NCBI GenBank assembly: GCA_019634795.1
Contig: JAHCAR010000006.1
Location: 62,001-126,000 of the forward strand
Direction: 5' to 3'
Length of the DNA stretch: 64,000 bases
From: Dokdonella sp.
GTDB taxonomy: Bacteria > Pseudomonadota > Gammaproteobacteria > Xanthomonadales > Rhodanobacteraceae
How positions within the stretch are numbered: the first letter of the stretch is position 1; each line of letters starts with the position of its first letter. Made by a program: the position numbers and the translations under genes. The notes below the pieces were generated by a model that was not told where the DNA came from, searched no databases, and saw only the letters and a program-made list of their open reading frames with translations. Shown here piece after piece: positions 34,591 to 45,960 of this stretch.

Positions 34591-36180
34591 ATGAGATTGC
34601 GCAATGTATTGTTGCTGGCCGTCGTCGGCATGGCCGGCGGCGCCCTCGCTCTGGAGTTTGCCGCGCGCTCGGCAGCCGTGCGCATGGCACGGGCGCTGGC
34701 GCCGCAGGCTGTGTTGACCTACGACAGTGCGGGCATCGCCCTCGACGGCAGCGTTCGGCTGCGCGCACCGCGGCTGGAGGTTCGCCAGGGCCTTTGGCAG
34801 GGCGAACTCAAGGCGCAGTCGGCCGACCTGCGCGGTGGCAGCCGCTTCTGGCTGGTCGGCCAGTCATTGGCCAGCGACCCAGGGCTTCCCGGCGATCTCT
34901 CCCTGGTCGTGCGCGGACTGACCGTCAACGGTAGCGACGGCGGCAACGGCGTCGGAAGCTGGCTCGGAACGCCCGGTCTGGCGCTGTTCGAGAACCAGGG
35001 CTGCGGAAGCGACACGCTCGGCGACAAGGACCGCGCCAAGATGGGTGTCGTGCCGGCTCCGCGTGTCGATCGTTTCGACTACCACTACGACGAAGCGACC
35101 AGGAACCTCGAACTGATGTTCGAGCTGGACAGTCCGAAAGTCGCCAACTGGCAGGGTTATGCCGAGTTCGGCTCTTTTGATCCGCAGCGCTTTTCGGAGT
35201 CGGCGGCTGCGCACGAGCTGCGCCTGTTGCGGGCCGGCCTGAGTTACCACGATCCGGGCTATCTGGCCCGGCGCAACACCTTCTGCGCGCAATGGCTCGG
35301 AGTCAGTTCGGCCGAGTTCGTCGATCGCCACGTCGAAGCGGTCCGTTCGTTCCTCGTTTCGCGCGGAATCAACCCGAGCGCGGACGTCCTTTCGCTCTAC
35401 CAGCGACTGGTCACACGTGGAGGATCGCTCAATCTGGCCAGCATTCCCGAGGCGAGCTGGGTGCCGGCCGAGTTCGAGGCCTATCCTCGCCAGCTTCTGT
35501 TGCGCCAGCTGAACATCACGGCACGCCTCGACGACGCCCCGCCGATCATGCTGCGGCTGGCCTTCGCCGAGCCTGAAATCCCGCTGTATGTCGTCAAGTC
35601 GGCGGACAAACTGGCTTCGCCGGCGGTTCCCGAACTGGCCCTTGGTCCGGGTGCCGAGGTCGCCCCTGCAGCCGGGGCGCAGAGCGCGCCGGCAATGACG
35701 CCTGCAGCGGCCGAACCGGTCGAAACGCCGGCTGCCGAACCGGCGCCGCAAGCTCCCGTCGAGCAGGCCAGGGCCGATACGGTTCCTGCGCTGCCAGCAG
35801 AAGCAGGATCCGAATTGCCGTCCGACGACGGCTCCCCCAAGCCGTCGCGGGTCGACAGCAAGGGCCAGGTCATCGCCAGCGCGCCGCCGCCGCCGCCCAA
35901 TTCGACGCTGGCCCTGGTCTGGGAACCCGGCGTCATCGAGCGTTTGCCGCCGGCCGAGAAGAAGCAGCCGAAGTACGAGGTGATCGCCGTAGCGAAACTC
36001 GATCAGTACCTTGGCAAGCGAGTCCAGCTGGTGACGGTCAGCGGCAAGCGCGTTGAAGGCGAAATCGATTCGGTCGAGCCCGGCAACATCGTACTGCTGG
36101 TCCAGGTCGGTCGCGGCAGCGCGAAGCTGAACGTTCCGGCCACGAACATCCGCGAGGCCCGCCTGTTGCGGTCCCGCTGA
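34591..36180 (+). CDS. Anchored periplasmic protein with Sm-like C-terminal domain (unknown)
   Basis: This 529-residue protein has an N-terminal anchor (about residues 5-25). A globular region of about 330 residues with a YdgA/DUF945-like flavour comes next (ADLRGGSRFWLVG, then NLELMFELDSPK). A Pro/Ala-rich linker spans roughly residues 365-440. The last 65 residues look like a small beta-barrel (GKRVQLVTVSGKRVEGEID, then NIVLLVQVGRGSAKLNVP). I cannot assign a function. An ATG four codons earlier (34579) is possible, but its ribosome site would be too close. Confidence 0.6.
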   Translation: MRLRNVLLLAVVGMAGGALALEFAARSAAVRMARALAPQAVLTYDSAGIALDGSVRLRAPRLEVRQGLWQGELKAQSADLRGGSRFWLVGQSLASDPGLPGDLSLVVRGLTVNGSDGGNGVGSWLGTPGLALFENQGCGSDTLGDKDRAKMGVVPAPRVDRFDYHYDEATRNLELMFELDSPKVANWQGYAEFGSFDPQRFSESAAAHELRLLRAGLSYHDPGYLARRNTFCAQWLGVSSAEFVDRHVEAVRSFLVSRGINPSADVLSLYQRLVTRGGSLNLASIPEASWVPAEFEAYPRQLLLRQLNITARLDDAPPIMLRLAFAEPEIPLYVVKSADKLASPAVPELALGPGAEVAPAAGAQSAPAMTPAAAEPVETPAAEPAPQAPVEQARADTVPALPAEAGSELPSDDGSPKPSRVDSKGQVIASAPPPPPNSTLALVWEPGVIERLPPAEKKQPKYEVIAVAKLDQYLGKRVQLVTVSGKRVEGEIDSVEPGNIVLLVQVGRGSAKLNVPATNIREARLLRSR

Positions 36181-36226
36181 GCGGATTGGACGTGCCTCGG
36201 CGACCGCTCTGCAGGCCTGCAACGAA

Positions 36227-36838
36227 ATGTCGCCCCGGTTCGTCCTTGTGAACATGGGCGCAGACGGTCCGGCAGCTTGCGTGAACAAGGGATTTGGACA
36301 GGCGCTCGATGGGCAGGTGCTGACGCGGGCCAGGCGCGGCGACGGTGCGGCGCATGCCGCGATCTATCGGGTGTATTCGCGGGCCTGCTACAACCTCGCC
36401 TTGCGCATCCTCGGCGAGCCGGCGGCCGCGGAGGATGTCGTGCAGGATGTGTTCCTGCGCATGATGGATACGGTGGCCGGTTTTCGCGGTGACGCTCCGT
36501 TCGGTGCCTGGCTCAAGCGCATGACGGCGAATGCAACCATCGACGTGATCCGGCGCAACAAGCGGTTCGACGGCGAGGACGCCATCGACGATCTCGAGGC
36601 GTCGCAGGCCCCGGGGGTTTCTGCGGACGACGCAGTCGATGCCTGGGCGCTGTTGATGCGGCTCGGTCCGCGATCGCGTGCGGTCGTGCTGCTGCATGAA
36701 ATGGAAGGTTATACGCACAAGGAGTTGTCCGAGCTGTTCGGCCAGAGTGAGAGTTATTCCAAGTCCGTGTTGGCGCGAGCCCTCAAGCGTCTGGACTCGA
36801 TCGCGCACGCGGCGGACAGGAGCGGAGAAGTCAAATGA
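36227..36838 (+). CDS. ECF-type RNA polymerase sigma factor
   Basis: This 203-residue protein has sigma region 2 (YRVYSRACYNLALRILGEPAAAEDVVQDVFLRMM, then APFGAWLKRMTANATIDVIRRNKR) and region 4 (GPRSRAVVLLHEMEGYTHKELSELFGQSESYSKSVLARALKRL). It redirects RNA polymerase to a small regulon. Its stop overlaps the next start by 4 bp (ATGA), as for sigma and anti-sigma pairs. An in-frame ATG at 36254 is an alternative start. Confidence 0.92.
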   Translation: MSPRFVLVNMGADGPAACVNKGFGQALDGQVLTRARRGDGAAHAAIYRVYSRACYNLALRILGEPAAAEDVVQDVFLRMMDTVAGFRGDAPFGAWLKRMTANATIDVIRRNKRFDGEDAIDDLEASQAPGVSADDAVDAWALLMRLGPRSRAVVLLHEMEGYTHKELSELFGQSESYSKSVLARALKRLDSIAHAADRSGEVK

Positions 36839-37308
36839 TCTCGAGCAGCGAGTCCGATACGAAAATGAGGGTTGCCGCGCTCTTGGGCGGTCTGCCCGAG
36901 CACGATCCGCGACCGGATCTGTGGTCGAGGATCCAGTTTGCGCACCAGCGTCGCAAGCGGCAGCGACGCCGCCACGGGATCTGGTTGGGCGCTATGCTCG
37001 CGAGTGCGGCGGTCCTGCTCGTGGTGCTGCTGCCGCGATCGTCAGAGGTCGATACTGGCGCAGCGGATCCTGCCGATTGGCAGGCGCAATCGCATGCTCT
37101 GGAGCAGGAGTGGCTGGCGTCTTCGCGCGAGTCCATGGATCCGCGATATCGTACCGAACTGAAGCTGATCGACGCGCAATTGCAGGCGGCTTACGACCGC
37201 GGTGCGAATCCGAATGAACTGGCTCCGCTGTGGAAATTGCGCAGCGAGGCCTTGCAGGAACTGTTGCGTAGCGACAATGGCAGCGTCCGCGCCGTAACAC
37301 GAATCTAG
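36835..37308 (+). CDS. Putative anti-sigma factor (single membrane segment)
   Basis: This 157-residue protein has a cytosolic N-terminus (about 45 residues, LLGGLPEHDPRPDLWSRI). A basic stretch RRKRQRRRHG, one membrane helix (about 50-66) and a periplasmic helical tail follow. The size, topology and ATGA overlap with the sigma gene point to an anti-sigma factor. No zinc motif (HxxxCxxC) is present, so it would be of the non-ZAS type. Confidence 0.7.
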   Translation: MISSSESDTKMRVAALLGGLPEHDPRPDLWSRIQFAHQRRKRQRRRHGIWLGAMLASAAVLLVVLLPRSSEVDTGAADPADWQAQSHALEQEWLASSRESMDPRYRTELKLIDAQLQAAYDRGANPNELAPLWKLRSEALQELLRSDNGSVRAVTRI

Positions 37309-37324
37309 ATTTCCGGAGACGAAG

Positions 37325-38353
37325 ATGAAGTTTTATGGACGTTTCAGCCGAATGGGCACGCTGACTGTGCTGGCGGCCGGCTTGTGGATCTCGAGTGCCG
37401 CGGCATATGCAGCGGGCAGCCCCGCTGTGGCCGGAAAGGTGCCACCGCTGGCGGCACAGGGCAGCGCCGCCCTCGGTATCAGTCCCGAGCAGCGGCTGCG
37501 CGAAGAGCTGCGTGTGCTCCTGCTCGACATGATCGAATCGGGTGCGTTCGGACAGACGCCTGTCGATCAGATCTCGCTGTCGATCGACGCACCGGCGGAG
37601 CGCGCCGGGGGCCTCGGTCTGCTGGTCGACAGCAGCAGCGCTGCGGCCGCGAGCGACGGTCTGCACGTGCTCGGCGCCACACCCGGCGGCAGCGCCAGCC
37701 GAATGGGACTGAGGGCTGGCGACGTCATCGTGGCGGTCAACGACGTGGGCCTGGCCGGCCTCGGTGCGGACGGCGCGGGGCGGGCGCGGGCTGCGGAGCG
37801 GCTGCGCGAGCAGGTCGGGAGTCTCGAGGACGGTGCTCCGTTGAATTTTCGCATCGTCCGTGACGGCAACGAGCGCTCGGTGTCGGGGGTGATGGTATCG
37901 GCCTGGGTGCCAGCCCTGCACCTGACCGTAGGCGACGGCGTTGCCCTGGCGTCGGCAAGGGATTCCCGACGCAGTGCCGCTGCCGCCGCGCAGGGTTGTG
38001 GTCGGGTCAACATCTTCGATGTCGCGCCGCGCCAGCGCGACCTGCATGCCGCGGTGCTGATCAGCATCGACGGCGAGCGCTCCCCGTTCGAAGGTCAGAC
38101 CACGTTCCGGCTCTCGGCGGGCCGCCATGAACTGAAGGTGGCCGAGCGCATTGAAAGTCGCTATCTGAGTTTCAACGACCGCCTGCGCAATAGCGGTCCC
38201 GACAGTCGCTACAAGACCTTGAGCATCGATGTGGCACCGAACACGACCTACCTGCTTGCGGCACGGCTGAACGAGGACAAGCGCAACGTGTGGCGGGACG
38301 GCGCCTATTGGGATCCGGTGATCTGGAGCGAAACGGCTGAAACCTGCCGCTAG
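37325..38353 (+). CDS. Exported PDZ-domain protein
   Basis: This 342-residue protein has a signal peptide (about residues 1-30, ending AYA). A PDZ domain at about 85-195 has DGLHVLGATPGGSASRMGLRAGDVIVAVNDV. The C-terminal beta-rich domain has GERSPFEGQTTFRLSAGRHELKV and VAPNTTYLLAARL. No protease domain is seen. Third gene after the sigma and anti-sigma genes, 16 bp downstream, it may sense envelope proteins or peptides for that pair. Confidence 0.72.
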   Translation: MKFYGRFSRMGTLTVLAAGLWISSAAAYAAGSPAVAGKVPPLAAQGSAALGISPEQRLREELRVLLLDMIESGAFGQTPVDQISLSIDAPAERAGGLGLLVDSSSAAAASDGLHVLGATPGGSASRMGLRAGDVIVAVNDVGLAGLGADGAGRARAAERLREQVGSLEDGAPLNFRIVRDGNERSVSGVMVSAWVPALHLTVGDGVALASARDSRRSAAAAAQGCGRVNIFDVAPRQRDLHAAVLISIDGERSPFEGQTTFRLSAGRHELKVAERIESRYLSFNDRLRNSGPDSRYKTLSIDVAPNTTYLLAARLNEDKRNVWRDGAYWDPVIWSETAETCR

Positions 38354-38420
38354 GGGGCCGGTTCTCGATTCGTGTGCGGCCACTGTAGACTGGTAAAGGA
38401 TTTTTGACCGGCGCGAATCC

Positions 38421-39173
38421 TTGACCCAGCTCAGCGTCAACATCAACAAGGTTGCCGTGCTGCGCAACTCTCGCGGCGGCACCGAGCCCGATCCGCTCGA
38501 GGCCGCGCGCCACGCCCTGGCGGCGGGCTGCCACGGCATCACCGTGCACCCACGCCCGGACCAACGCCACATCCGGCCAGCCGACGTCCTCGCGATACCG
38601 GCCATCCTTGGTCCGGCCGAGCTCAATATCGAGGGTAATCCGTTTGCCCCGGCACGCGGAGGCTACCCGGGCCTGCTCGCGCTCGTTCGCGCAACGCATC
38701 CGGCCCAGGTCACCCTGGTTCCGGATTCGGATGCGCAACTGACCTCGGATCATGGATTCGATCCGGCCGCGGATCTTTCCGGTCTGCGCAAGTGGGCGGG
38801 CGAATTCAAGCGTGAGGGCTGCCGCGTCAGCGTCTTCGTCGATGCCGGCTGCAGCGGTCTGGCCCGGCTCGTGGACTGCGGCGTGGACCGGGTCGAGATC
38901 TACACCGGACCATTTGCTGCGGCCGCCGCGCGCGGCGATGTCGGCGCGGCACTGGCCGACTGCCTCGATACGGCGAGCGAGGCCCGCGCGGTCGGTCTCG
39001 AGGTAAACGCAGGGCATGACCTGAGCCAGGCGAATCTGGCGACCTTGCTCACGGCCATCCCCTGGATCGACGAGGTTTCGATCGGCCACGCCCTGTTCGC
39101 CGAGGCGCTTTATGAGGGTCTCGGCACGACGATTTCCCGCTATCTGGCGATTCTGGCCGCCGTCCGCAGCTGA
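38421..39173 (+). CDS. pdxJ: Pyridoxine 5'-phosphate synthase
   Basis: PdxJ joins 1-deoxyxylulose-5-phosphate and 3-amino-1-hydroxyacetone phosphate to make pyridoxine phosphate. The 250-residue TIM-barrel has [52 protein letters not shown] and [10 protein letters not shown]. It uses a TTG start that gives the family N-terminus. It is convergent with the TonB operon. Confidence 0.94.
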   Translation: MTQLSVNINKVAVLRNSRGGTEPDPLEAARHALAAGCHGITVHPRPDQRHIRPADVLAIPAILGPAELNIEGNPFAPARGGYPGLLALVRATHPAQVTLVPDSDAQLTSDHGFDPAADLSGLRKWAGEFKREGCRVSVFVDAGCSGLARLVDCGVDRVEIYTGPFAAAAARGDVGAALADCLDTASEARAVGLEVNAGHDLSQANLATLLTAIPWIDEVSIGHALFAEALYEGLGTTISRYLAILAAVRS

Positions 39174-39183
39174 CTCGACCCTG

Positions 39184-39206
39184 CCCCGGCGTCGTCAGCA
39201 CCGGGG
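39184..39206. terminator. Possible shared terminator between pdxJ and exbD2
   Basis: CCCCGG and CCGGGG enclose 11 bp in the 60-bp space between two convergent stop codons. There is no T-run on either strand, so it may work only with another factor. Confidence 0.4.
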
Positions 39207-39233
39207 CGCGGATGCTGACTTCGGCCGGTACGC

Positions 39234-39644
39234 TCAGTCGCGAGTAACCGACATCACCCGCAGGTTCTGGATACCGTTGTTCTGCGCGATGGCGAGAACG
39301 TTGGCCAGATTGTCGTAGGAGGAATGCGCCTGCGGCCGGATATCCAGCTGCACCGGCACCCCAGCCGCCGCTGCCACGCGCAGGCTCTGGTCGAGTCCCG
39401 AGCGGCTCAGGGACTGTCCTTCCAGCACCAGTTCACCGTTGTCCCGGATGGACAGGCCGAGTACCCGCGGCTCGACCGCCTTGCCTTGATGACCGGCCTG
39501 CAGCGGCAGGTCGATGCGCTTGGTCAGCAGGGGCGTGGTGATCATGAAGATGATCAGGACTGTCAGCAAAACGTCGACCAGCGGGGTGATGTTGATCTCG
39601 GCGATCGTTGTCGTGCCTGTGGAGCGTTCACGTGCAAATGACAT
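39234..39644 (-). CDS. exbD2: ExbD-family biopolymer transport protein, second copy
   Basis: This 136-residue protein has a short cytosolic N-terminus, one membrane helix with the key Asp (INITPLVDVLLTVLIIFMI) and a periplasmic domain (PVQLDIRPQAHSSYDNL). ExbD uses the proton gradient with ExbB to energise TonB. It lies after exbD1 but is separated by a 201-bp spacer with a strong terminator. Start at 39644 chosen from the family N-terminus. Confidence 0.9.
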   Translation of the reverse strand: MSFARERSTGTTTIAEINITPLVDVLLTVLIIFMITTPLLTKRIDLPLQAGHQGKAVEPRVLGLSIRDNGELVLEGQSLSRSGLDQSLRVAAAAGVPVQLDIRPQAHSSYDNLANVLAIAQNNGIQNLRVMSVTRD

Positions 39645-39782
39645 GGGACACCTCCGCTTGCGGGTTGACGATGGACACCTCGGCGCCAGCGACGCGGGCG
39701 GGCGGCAATGCGATTGCCACGGCACCAACGGCCTTGCGTGGCCAGCGTACTCCCGCAATGCGGTCTTCGGGAAGTCCGGCCA

Positions 39783-39812
39783 AGAAAAAAGGCGCCGCTT
39801 TCGCGACGCCTT
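39783..39812 (-). terminator. Strong rho-independent terminator between exbD1 and exbD2
   Basis: On the minus strand AAGGCGTCGC pairs over 10 bp with GCGGCGCCTT (one G-T pair) across a GAAA tetraloop and is followed by a run of six T. It begins about 34 bp after the exbD1 stop, so most tonB-exbB-exbD1 transcripts should end here. Confidence 0.85.
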
Positions 39813-39845
39813 CGTTCATGCCATGTATTTCTTGCCGAAGTCGGC

Positions 39846-40259
39846 TCAGCGGTCCATCTGGGCCGTGATGAAGCCGATCTTGACCATGCCTGCACTCTTG
39901 GCATTGGCCATCACCGTGGCGATCAGCTGGTACTGGGTGGTCTTCTCGGCGCGAATCTGCAGCTCGGGCTGCGGATTCTTCTGCGCAGCCACGCGCAGCT
40001 GGGCGGCGAGCATCGCTTCGGTAATCAGCTCGTCGTTCCAATACAGGTCGCCACTCTCCTTGACCGCCAGGTCAATCGGCTCCGGCGGTGTGGTTTCCTG
40101 GACGTTGGGATTGGCTTGCGGCAGATCGATGCGGATCTTGTGGGTCATCAGCGGTGCCGTGATCATGAAGATGATCAGCAGCACCAGCATCACGTCGACG
40201 AGCGGCGTGACGTTGATTTCCGCCATCGGGCCGCCGCCCGAATTGGATGCGAATGCCAT
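39846..40259 (-). CDS. exbD1: ExbD biopolymer transport protein
   Basis: This 137-residue protein has the ExbD layout: EINVTPLVDVMLVLLIIFMITAPLM in the single membrane helix with its proton-carrying Asp. A periplasmic domain then ends FITAQMDR. It is 3 bp from exbB and shares its transcript. With ExbB and TonB it powers outer-membrane receptor uptake. Confidence 0.93.
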   Translation of the reverse strand: MAFASNSGGGPMAEINVTPLVDVMLVLLIIFMITAPLMTHKIRIDLPQANPNVQETTPPEPIDLAVKESGDLYWNDELITEAMLAAQLRVAAQKNPQPELQIRAEKTTQYQLIATVMANAKSAGMVKIGFITAQMDR

Positions 40260-40262
40260 GGC

Positions 40263-41072
40263 TTACTTCCTCGCGGCTGCGGGCGCCGGAACTGCCTGAC
40301 CGCCTTCGACGCGGGATCCGATCGCGAAGAAGTCATGCAGGTCATGCGCGAACTCGTCGAAGCGTGCGTAGATCAGTCGATTGCTGCGCACGTAGAAGTT
40401 GTATGCGAGCACGGCGGGGATGGCGACGAACAGACCGACGGCGGTCATGATCAGCGCCTCACCGACGGGTCCGGCCACCGCTTCCATCGACGCCGAACCG
40501 GTCGACGCGATCTTGATCAGGGCGTGGTAGATGCCCCACACGGTACCGAGCAGACCGACGAACGGCGCGGTTGATCCGACTGTGGCGAGGACGGTCAGGC
40601 CGCCTTCGAGGCGCATGCTTTCGCGGGCAACGCCCTGGCGCAAGGCGCGGTCGATGAACTCGGAGCGGTTCAGAGCCTCGACCAGACGGCTGCCTTCATG
40701 GCGCGTGTGGTGCTGGGCTGCGGTAGCCGCTTCGAGCGCGATCTTCGAGAACGGCTCGGACTTCGGCTGTTCCTCGAGGAAGCGGATCGCTTCCTGAGCG
40801 GAAGGCGTCTCCCAGAAGGTGTGGATGACGCGATCCATGCGCGACCGCACCATCGTGTTGCGAATGAAGTTCGCGATGATGAAGTAGATCGACAAGATCG
40901 ACATCGTCACGAGGGTGATGAAGACCACCCAGCCGACCAGGTCGAAGTTGTGGATAAGATGATCAAAGCCCATCTGCGACATCGCTTGGGCATTGCTGCC
41001 ACCGCCGGGGATGGGTGGGGGCATGGCACCTGACTGATCCGCAGGCGAGGTCGAAGAAGCATCTTGCTGCAT
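40263..41072 (-). CDS. exbB: ExbB / MotA-TolQ family proton-channel protein
   Basis: This 269-residue protein has three membrane helices (about residues 45-75, 155-180 and 195-220). The conserved LATVGSTAPFVGLLGTVWGIY opens the second and GEALIMTAVGLFVAIPAVLAYN makes the third. It forms the pentameric channel around ExbD. It is preceded by tonB with 20 bp between. Confidence 0.94.
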   Translation of the reverse strand: MQQDASSTSPADQSGAMPPPIPGGGSNAQAMSQMGFDHLIHNFDLVGWVVFITLVTMSILSIYFIIANFIRNTMVRSRMDRVIHTFWETPSAQEAIRFLEEQPKSEPFSKIALEAATAAQHHTRHEGSRLVEALNRSEFIDRALRQGVARESMRLEGGLTVLATVGSTAPFVGLLGTVWGIYHALIKIASTGSASMEAVAGPVGEALIMTAVGLFVAIPAVLAYNFYVRSNRLIYARFDEFAHDLHDFFAIGSRVEGGQAVPAPAAARK

Positions 41073-41092
41073 GGCGCTACCTTAGATGATTG

Positions 41093-41749
41093 CTACTGGT
41101 TGAGGTTGAACTCGATGGGTACCAAAGCGTAACCGCGACTCGCCTGGCCGTTCTTGACGCCAGCATTGAAGACCCACGTCTTCACTGCCGCAATGGCTGC
41201 CTGGTCGAGCACTCTGTATCCGCTGGTCTTCTCTACTGTGATCTCCTCCGGCTTGCCGTCGAGGCCAACCAGAACTTTCAGTACGACCTTGCCTTCCATA
41301 CGCTGGCGCACGGCCTGCGGTGGATACTTCGGCGGTCGAAGCCTACGGTAACTGATATTTTCGCTCGGTGCGATATCCACGGGCGGGGCCGGCGGAGCCG
41401 GCGGCGCGGGTGGTGGCGCAGCAACGGCCATCGGCGAGGCTTCCTCGACGATGACGGGCGGCGGCGGCTCCGGTGGCGGCGTCGGCGGCGGCTTGATCTT
41501 CTCGATCACCTTCGGCGGCGGCTTCTTGGGCGGTTCCGGCGGCGGCGGCGGCGGCGGCGGTGGCGGCGGTGGTGGCTCGATGAACTCGACCGTCACCTTG
41601 TTGTCGATCTTTTTCTCGGGCGCTTCCGGTGGCGACGCAGGGGTTGCCAGCAAGGCCAGGGCGAATACATGCACGGTGAACGCGCCGGAGAGAGCCGACA
41701 CGCGGCGCCAGTTGAATGTATCGCGTTCGGGTTGGTAGACGTCAGCCAT
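41093..41749 (-). CDS. tonB: TonB energy-transducing protein
   Basis: This 218-residue protein has an N-terminal membrane anchor (about residues 17-35) and a long proline-rich periplasmic spacer, with a run of 13 prolines followed by EPPKKPPPK. A C-terminal TonB domain (RLRPPKYPPQAVRQRMEGKV, then AIAAVKTWVFNAG) contacts the TonB box of outer-membrane receptors. The ATG at 41749 is used; an upstream in-frame extension to 41824 is not conserved-looking. Confidence 0.94.
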   Translation of the reverse strand: MADVYQPERDTFNWRRVSALSGAFTVHVFALALLATPASPPEAPEKKIDNKVTVEFIEPPPPPPPPPPPPPEPPKKPPPKVIEKIKPPPTPPPEPPPPVIVEEASPMAVAAPPPAPPAPPAPPVDIAPSENISYRRLRPPKYPPQAVRQRMEGKVVLKVLVGLDGKPEEITVEKTSGYRVLDQAAIAAVKTWVFNAGVKNGQASRGYALVPIEFNLNQ

Positions 41750-41935
41750 CGGTGTTGACCAAACAGTTGTTGTTCTTGCGAGCGATCCGCCGGAGTCCCC
41801 GCGGTCGTGGCTGGCGCCAGTCACGCAAAGCGTAGCCCGGCACGGTACAACACCCGCCTGCTTTCCGACAAGGGTCGCTCGCCATCGTGGCGACCGACGG
41901 CGCGAACGCGCGGGCTGTCATGGGGTCGGCCAGAC

Positions 41936-43216
41936 TCATTTCTTGCCGGTCCGCTTGAGCTTGACGCCGGACTGGACCGCCTTGATCCGTTGCGCGGCCA
42001 TGGTCTTCGCGCTCGGGAAGCCTTCGGCCTTGCGCCATGCCGCAAGGGCGGCTGCGTCGTTGCCACTATAGCTCTCGATGTCGCCGAGCAGGACGTAGGC
42101 CTCGCCTTCCTGGCGCAGGCCTCCACGCTTGATCGCACGTTCGAGGGCCACTTTGGCTTCGGCATTGCGTTCCGAGTAGAACAGCATGTAGCCGAGCTGG
42201 TAGTCGATGTTGCCGTCGGTCGATTGCGCCGAGGCCTTGCCGTAGGCCTCGATCGCGCAGGCATCGTCCTCGGCCTGGCTGCAGACGTCGCCGAGCAGCT
42301 TGTTGGTTTCGAAATTCTCGCTGACGATGCCCTTGGTGATGCCCTCGCGCAGGGTCGCCGCGGCTTCCTTCGGCTTGTCGGCATTGGCATACAGCTTGGT
42401 CAGCTGCAGGTAGTCCTCGGAACTCGCGATCAGGCCTTCGTTCTTGGCCTTGCTGAGGACCTCGATGGCCTGCGGGTATTGGTCGTTGTTGACGTAGATC
42501 GTGGCCAGTTGCTTGAGCAGCTTGATGTCCTTCGGATTCTTGGCCAGCTGTTCCTTGACCACCTTGGCCGCTTCGTCGTACTGGTCCAGTTCGAACAGAC
42601 TGGCCATGAGGATCTGGTTCCAGCTCTCCTTCGGTTCCGGGCTGGCTGCGATCGCCTTCTTCATGGTGTCTGCCGCTTCCTGGAACTTGTCGAGGCGGTA
42701 GTAGATGTTGCCGAGCAGGGCCAGCTGGTCGGCGCTCTCGCTGCCCGTTTCCTTCTTGAAGCGGGCCAGGGTCGCCAGCGCGTCGTCGTACTTCTCGGTC
42801 TGCACCTGGAACTGTGCAAGCTGGTACATCAGGTCGAAGTGGGTGTTGTTGGGCAGTGCATCGAGTTCGATCGCCCGCTTGTTCGCCGCGATGGCCTGGT
42901 CCTCTTTTTCCAGGTCCCAGTAGACGCGGGCCAGCAGTTGCTGGGCGAAGGCTTCGGCGTAGGGGCCGATCTTCTTGTTCTCGAGCGCTTTCTCGATCAG
43001 CGGCATGGCCTCGTCGTCCTTGCCGTCATTGACCAGATCGGTCGCCTTGCTGAGGTCGCGCTGCTCGCGCGAAGACATGGTTGCCTTCGGATTGACGCGC
43101 GTTGCGTTCGGGTACTTGTTCTCCTGCTCTTCCTTCTTCGCGGCCTGCAATGCCGATGCGGAGAACACCAGCACGGCCGCGCAGAGCGCAATGCGTGCGA
43201 GCTTGAAAAACTTCAT
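41936..43216 (-). CDS. Exported TPR protein next to the TonB operon
   Basis: This 426-residue protein has a signal peptide (MKFFKLARIALCAAVLVFSAS, cut after ALQA). A tail of at least eight TPR-like helix pairs follows (AFAQQLLARVYWDLEKEDQAI, LLGNIYYRLDKFQEAADTM, QLATIYVNNDQYPQAIEVL). Similar TPR proteins lie beside tonB-exbBD in other gammaproteobacteria, so a periplasmic role supporting TonB-dependent uptake is a fair inference. GAGGA lies just upstream of the ATG at 43216. Confidence 0.85.
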   Translation of the reverse strand: MKFFKLARIALCAAVLVFSASALQAAKKEEQENKYPNATRVNPKATMSSREQRDLSKATDLVNDGKDDEAMPLIEKALENKKIGPYAEAFAQQLLARVYWDLEKEDQAIAANKRAIELDALPNNTHFDLMYQLAQFQVQTEKYDDALATLARFKKETGSESADQLALLGNIYYRLDKFQEAADTMKKAIAASPEPKESWNQILMASLFELDQYDEAAKVVKEQLAKNPKDIKLLKQLATIYVNNDQYPQAIEVLSKAKNEGLIASSEDYLQLTKLYANADKPKEAAATLREGITKGIVSENFETNKLLGDVCSQAEDDACAIEAYGKASAQSTDGNIDYQLGYMLFYSERNAEAKVALERAIKRGGLRQEGEAYVLLGDIESYSGNDAAALAAWRKAEGFPSAKTMAAQRIKAVQSGVKLKRTGKK

Positions 43217-43473
43217 GATCATTCCTCGACTGGATGAATTGGGAAGCCGGGCAACCCGTGGACGGATGATTTCTGGTCTTCGGAGCGTACCGCCGAGGCG
43301 CCTGCCTGTACAGGCGTGACGGCGCAATTGTTTGTGTCGACGCGGCGCTTGCGATGCTGCAACGCACGACGGCGTCGATCGGGGTCAGGCTTGCATCACC
43401 GACCCCGTGCGGCCAGTATAAAGATAAACAAATGCTCGCTCGGCGGATCCGGCGGAACCCGCCGCCGGGCGCA

Positions 43474-45951
<2,478 letters not shown>

Positions 45952-45960
45952 TTATAGCAG

